From positions 1-8,913 of the forward strand of contig JAISDM010000127.1 in the NCBI GenBank assembly GCA_031264885.1: 8,913 nt of DNA, written 5' to 3'. This document shows positions 5,930 to 8,913 of this stretch, in pieces. A program made the position numbers and the translations under genes. How positions within the stretch are numbered: the first letter of the stretch is position 1; every line of letters begins with the position of its first letter. Below the pieces are notes generated by a model that saw only the letters and a program-made list of their open reading frames with translations, was not told where the DNA came from and made no database searches. This stretch comes from Peptococcaceae bacterium. Lineage in GTDB: Bacteria > Bacillota > Peptococcia > DRI-13 > UBA5745.

Positions 5930-8913
5930 TTACTGCTTGGCGTGTTTGAGCTTATTGAGATGCTTCCCGAGATACCGTTTGCGGTAACGCGCGGCGACCG
6001 CGCCGGCGGCGCCGGGGAGGAGAATCGCGGCCAGCAGGGGCAGGGCGCCGGGGGGCAGGTTCAGGAAATTGCCGGTCTTCGGCACGCTCACGCCCAGAGC
6101 CATATCCTCGGGCTCCAGAATCCAGTAGGTTTCACCGGTGTCCGGATCGGTCTTCTGGACTTGCACCCACCCTTGCGGAATCAGACTGTCGTCGATGGGA
6201 TCCGTATACCGGCCCGGATCCGGGGGATTAGAGTCAACAGGCGGTTCCGGCGGGGTGTATGGGGTCGTTGTGGGAGGATCGGCGGGTGTGTACGGCGTGG
6301 TGGGATTCTGGGGCGCGCTGGGTGTGGTGGGTGTGGTGGATCCGCCGCCGCCGGGAGTGGTGGGAACCGCCGGCGGGTCGTCGGACGGCGGGTAATATGG
6401 CCGCGGCGTGGGGCTGGGCATGGATGTGGAGGTCGCGGGCGCCGTGGGCGTCGGTTCAGTCTCTTGTGTAGGCGCCGGCGTCACGGATGCTGTCGGCGCG
6501 GGTGTAGCTGTGGGCGCCACAGACTCTGTCGGTGTGGGCGCGTTTGTGGGCGCAGGTGTGGATGTGGGCGCCACGGGAGCTGTCGGTGTGGGTGTCGGCG
6601 CGTTTGTCGGTGTGGGCTCGGGCGTCGGCGTGGGCGCGGACGTAGGTCTTGGCGTGGGCGTCGGCCTGGGTTCGACTTCGACGGTCTCTTCGTCTTCATC
6701 GGGCCCGGCGGGTTTGTCGGAATACGCGCCGTCGGCTGTTACATTCGCTCTGTTCGTATAAGTACCCACATCTGTAAATAAAAGCTGATATTCGATGATC
6801 AAGGCGTCGCCGGCCGGCAGTCTGAAAGCGCCGGCGGTCGCGACGACGCCTTGCTGCCGGTTAAAGGTGTACTCCGCGGACGCGAGAGGTACGGCCGCGT
6901 CCGGGTCGCCTCCGGGGGCGCGGCTGACTCTCAGGGTTCCGGCGGCGAAGTATTCCGGCAGCAGCGTATCGGTGACGACGATGTTCTTCAGCGGCTCTTT
7001 GCCGGTGTTGGAAACCGTCACGGTGTAGGGCGTCCGGTCGCCCGCGTAGGCAGAGTCAGGGGCGGTTTTACCGATCTCAACCTCCGGAGGATCCACGATC
7101 ACAGTGACCGTATCCTCCGCCGGCGGCAGATCATTCCCCGTCGCCGCGTCTTTGGCCGTCACCCGGGCGATATTGGTGTTCGCGCCGATTTCGGTCAGAT
7201 CAACACTGTAAGTGACGATGATCTGGCCGCCCGGATCCAGCCGGAAAGCGGACGCCGTATGAATCTTGCCTTCGGATTTGGCAAAGGTGTATTCCGCGGC
7301 GGTCATATTCCTCGCCGGTCCGACCGCCGGGCGGTACTGTGCGCTGGGATTCCCTTCGCAGACCTTGAGCCAATCGTCGGTGATGACGATGTCTTTCAAA
7401 CTGGTATTCTCGCTGTTGTTCGTGACGGTCACGGTGTAGGCCGCGTGGGTTCCCGCCGCGGCAGGCCCGTATACCCCCTGAATCGAGGGGTTTTGCAAGC
7501 TTTTGTTTGGATAATCCACGGTTTTGTCGATGCCAACAGCCGGCGGCGGGTCAATTTCAACGGTCTCTTCGTCCTCCGGATCGGTGGTATTGCCGGAATA
7601 CTCGCCGGTGGCCGTCGCTTCCGCCTTGTTCGTATAGGTGTCCGCGTCCGTAAACAAAAGTTCGTATTCGATGATCAAGGCGTCGCCGGTCGGCAGTCTG
7701 AAAACGCCGGCGGTTTCGATAACACCTTGCTGCTGGTTAAAGGTGTAATCCGCGGACGCGAGAGGTACGGCCACATTCGGGTCGCCTCCGGGGGCGCGGC
7801 TGACTTTCAGGGTCCCGGCGGCGAAGTATTCCGCCAGCAGGTCGTCGGTGACGACGATGTTCTTCAGGGGTTCACCCCCGCTGTTTGTGAACTTTACGAG
7901 ATAAGCCACCGGCTCGCCCTCATAATAGGCGGGTTTGTTTTCGACGGTCTTCTCAAGTTCCGCTTCCGGGGGATCCACGACGACGGTCACCGTATCCTCC
8001 GCCGGCGGCAGATCATTCCCCGTCGCCGCGTCTTTGGCCGTCACCCGGGCGATATTGGTGTTCGCGCCGATTTCGGTCAGATCAACGCTGTAGGTGACGG
8101 TGATCTGGTCGCCTGGATCCAGCCGGAAGCTGGAATCCGTCTGAATCTTGCCTTCGGCTTTGGTAAAGGTGTATTCCGCGGCGGTCATATCCCTCGCCGG
8201 TCCGACCGCCGGGCGGTACTGCGCACTGGGATTCCCTTCGCAAACCTTGAGCCAATCGTCGGTGATGACGATGTCTTTCAGACTGGTGTTCTCGCTGTTG
8301 TTCGTGACGGTCACGGTATAATCCGCCCGGGTTCCCGCCGCGGCCGGGCCGTATGCTCCCGCGATGCCGGGATGCGAGGTTATGCCCGGATAATCCACGG
8401 TTTTGTCGATTCCAACCACCGGCGGCGGATCCACATCAATGGTCGTCTCGTCGTCACCGGGATCGGCGGGATCGCCGGAATACACGCCGTCGGCCGTCGC
8501 TTCCGCCTTGTTCGTATAGGTGTCCGCGTCCGTAAACAAAAGCTCGTATTCGACGGTCAAAGCGTCGCCGGCCGGCAGCTCGTAAGCGACGCTGGTCTCA
8601 ATTGTACCCGCCGACTGATTAAAGGTGTACTCCGTGGACAAGAGGGGTACGGCCGAGACCGGGTCGCCGCCGGGGGCGCGGCTGACTTTCAGGGTTCCGG
8701 CGACGAAGTATTCCGCCAGCAGGTCATCGGTGACGACGATGTTCTTCAGGGGTTCACCCCCGCTGTTTGTGAACTTTACGAGATAAGCCACCGGCTCGCC
8801 CTCATAATAGGCGGGCTTGCCTTCGACGGTCTTCTCAAGTTCCGCTTCCGGGGGATCCACAGTCACGGTCACCGTATCCTCCACCTGGGGCAGAGGAATG
8901 CCCGAATCCGCGT
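5930..8913 (-). CDS. Cell-wall-anchored repetitive surface protein (5' end outside window)
   Basis: The reading frame is open to the right edge. The GTG at 8884 is an internal valine, because upstream codons read ADSGIPLPQ and match the repeat junction GNDLPPAEDTV further along. The N-terminus, signal peptide and promoter are therefore missing. Residues here count from that valine. Residues 10-738 hold five Ig-like DUF11-type domains, A-B-A-B-A, with signatures YTVTVTNNS, IVVTDD and YTNKAEAT. Residues 739-830 are a Pro/Thr/Ala stalk and 831-890 a second Pro/Thr/Gly stretch. Next comes a short pre-anchor segment (GWVQVQKTDPDTGETYWILE, 905-924). Last is a sorting signal: VPKTG (934-938), a hydrophobic segment (about 943-966) and a basic tail RYRKRYLGKH. 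This is the layout of sortase substrates exported and linked to peptidoglycan, and an adhesin or stalk role is likely. The ligand is unknown. No sortase gene is in the window. Confidence 0.88.
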   Translation of the reverse strand, partial: ADSGIPLPQVEDTVTVTVDPPEAELEKTVEGKPAYYEGEPVAYLVKFTNSGGEPLKNIVVTDDLLAEYFVAGTLKVSRAPGGDPVSAVPLLSTEYTFNQSAGTIETSVAYELPAGDALTVEYELLFTDADTYTNKAEATADGVYSGDPADPGDDETTIDVDPPPVVGIDKTVDYPGITSHPGIAGAYGPAAAGTRADYTVTVTNNSENTSLKDIVITDDWLKVCEGNPSAQYRPAVGPARDMTAAEYTFTKAEGKIQTDSSFRLDPGDQITVTYSVDLTEIGANTNIARVTAKDAATGNDLPPAEDTVTVVVDPPEAELEKTVENKPAYYEGEPVAYLVKFTNSGGEPLKNIVVTDDLLAEYFAAGTLKVSRAPGGDPNVAVPLASADYTFNQQQGVIETAGVFRLPTGDALIIEYELLFTDADTYTNKAEATATGEYSGNTTDPEDEETVEIDPPPAVGIDKTVDYPNKSLQNPSIQGVYGPAAAGTHAAYTVTVTNNSENTSLKDIVITDDWLKVCEGNPSAQYRPAVGPARNMTAAEYTFAKSEGKIHTASAFRLDPGGQIIVTYSVDLTEIGANTNIARVTAKDAATGNDLPPAEDTVTVIVDPPEVEIGKTAPDSAYAGDRTPYTVTVSNTGKEPLKNIVVTDTLLPEYFAAGTLRVSRAPGGDPDAAVPLASAEYTFNRQQGVVATAGAFRLPAGDALIIEYQLLFTDVGTYTNRANVTADGAYSDKPAGPDEDEETVEVEPRPTPTPRPTSAPTPTPEPTPTNAPTPTPTAPVAPTSTPAPTNAPTPTESVAPTATPAPTASVTPAPTQETEPTPTAPATSTSMPSPTPRPYYPPSDDPPAVPTTPGGGGSTTPTTPSAPQNPTTPYTPADPPTTTPYTPPEPPVDSNPPDPGRYTDPIDDSLIPQGWVQVQKTDPDTGETYWILEPEDMALGVSVPKTGNFLNLPPGALPLLAAILLPGAAGAVAARYRKRYLGKHLNKLKHAKQ
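6071..6085 (-). other. Sortase sorting motif VPKTG
   Basis: These codons read V-P-K-T-G, a variant of LPXTG with valine first. A roughly 24-residue hydrophobic, proline-containing membrane segment and a tail with many Lys and Arg follow, as expected for a cell-wall sorting signal. The tail after the membrane segment is about 18 residues, somewhat longer than in many LPXTG proteins. Cleavage would be between T and G. Confidence 0.8.
6239..6670 (-). repeat. Low-complexity Pro/Thr-rich stalk coding repeat
   Basis: This stretch encodes residues 739-882 of the surface protein. The first part is dense in PT and APT units, and an approximate 20-residue unit starting PTNAPTPT is seen twice (759-778 and 779-798). 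The second part is richer in Tyr, Gly and Asp. Such segments usually act as an extended, possibly glycosylated, wall-spanning spacer. The DNA is made of degenerate short repeats and is a likely site of length change between strains. Confidence 0.75.
6671..7093 (-). repeat. Domain A3 of the surface protein
   Basis: Residues 598-738, from DPPEVEIGKT to VEVE. This is the third and most divergent A-type domain. Its first strands (AYAGDRTPYTVTVSNTGKEPLKNIVVTD) look like a blend of the A and B types, while its second half (SRAPGGDPDAAVPLASAEYTFN and onwards) closely follows A2. It joins the repeats to the Pro/Thr stalk. Confidence 0.75.
7094..7975 (-). repeat. Second A-B super-repeat unit (A2 + B2), 882 bases
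   Basis: A2 is residues 304-444 (DNA 7553-7975) and B2 is residues 445-597 (DNA 7094-7552), together 294 codons. A units begin DPPEAELEKTV and B units begin DPP(P)AVGIDKTVDYP. The unit aligns with 7976-8857 at a constant offset of 882 bases. Exact shared stretches include 7107-7204 with 7989-8086 (98 bases) and 7845-7933 with 8727-8815 (89 bases). Each B domain has a single cysteine in VCEGNPSAQYRPAVGPAR. Confidence 0.85.
7976..8857 (-). repeat. First visible A-B super-repeat unit (A1 + B1), 882 bases
   Basis: A1 is residues 10-151 (DNA 8432-8857) and B1 is residues 152-303 (DNA 7976-8431), again 294 codons in total. A1 is one residue longer and B1 one shorter than their later partners, so the total period stays the same. 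The codons upstream of A1 resemble the end of another B domain (PLPQVEDTVTVTV against LPPAEDTVTVIV), so at least one more unit probably lies beyond the right edge. Confidence 0.85.

Noticed and set aside
5879..6781. 300-codon plus-strand frame opposite the surface protein end
   Set aside because: Its Gly/Arg/Cys-rich composition is the complement of the Pro/Thr-rich stalk, and it starts inside the terminator. Not a real gene.
6671..8857. CRISPR-like spaced repeats
   Set aside because: The repeats are long (882-base period), in frame and coding for protein domains. There are no short repeats with unique spacers.

Overview
The window looks like chromosomal DNA of an endospore-forming, Gram-positive bacterium of the Clostridia type (Bacillota). 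Two features support this: a complete gene for the sporulation phosphatase SpoIIE, and a large surface protein ending in a sortase-type cell-wall anchor. Base composition is high for that group in the coding parts; sampled 60-base rows run from about 50 to 78% G+C in spoIIE and about 65% in the surface-protein gene. I cannot name a genus from the sequence.

Layout from left to right. Bases 1-535 hold no convincing gene. They are packed with palindromic, repeat-like DNA: a two-stem structure at 1-75, a 20-base sequence (117-136) that recurs at 1901-1920, and a nested inverted-repeat element at 178-479 that encloses a smaller palindromic element at 261-403. Next, on the minus strand, is a complete iron-type alcohol dehydrogenase (536-1714) with an unusual proline-rich insertion. 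Bases 1715-2051 are an AT-rich, divergent regulatory region with a good ribosome binding site for the dehydrogenase and a plausible -10 box for spoIIE. spoIIE follows on the plus strand (2052-4466). A 25%-G+C gap then carries a well-formed promoter (4556-4584) for an AAA-type ATPase with a C-terminal DUF4143 domain (4608-5852). A long hairpin at 5857-5906 separates this gene from the convergent surface-protein gene. That last gene is on the minus strand and runs off the right edge (5930-8913), so its N-terminus is not in the window.

These genes do not form one pathway. Orientation and promoters indicate at least four separate transcription units: fermentative or redox metabolism (dehydrogenase), sporulation control (SpoIIE, which activates sigma-F in the forespore), a probable accessory ATPase of unknown role, and a cell-wall-anchored adhesin-like protein. 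The surface protein is built from two alternating domain types in the order A-B-A-B-A. The A-B pair repeats with an exact period of 294 codons (882 bases) and includes stretches of 98 and 89 identical bases, so it arose by recent duplication or is being homogenised.

I see no CRISPR array, tRNA, rRNA, insertion sequence or phage gene. I do not see strong evidence for a wholly new biological system. The best candidates for a second look are the nested palindromic element on the left and the A/B super-repeat in the surface protein.
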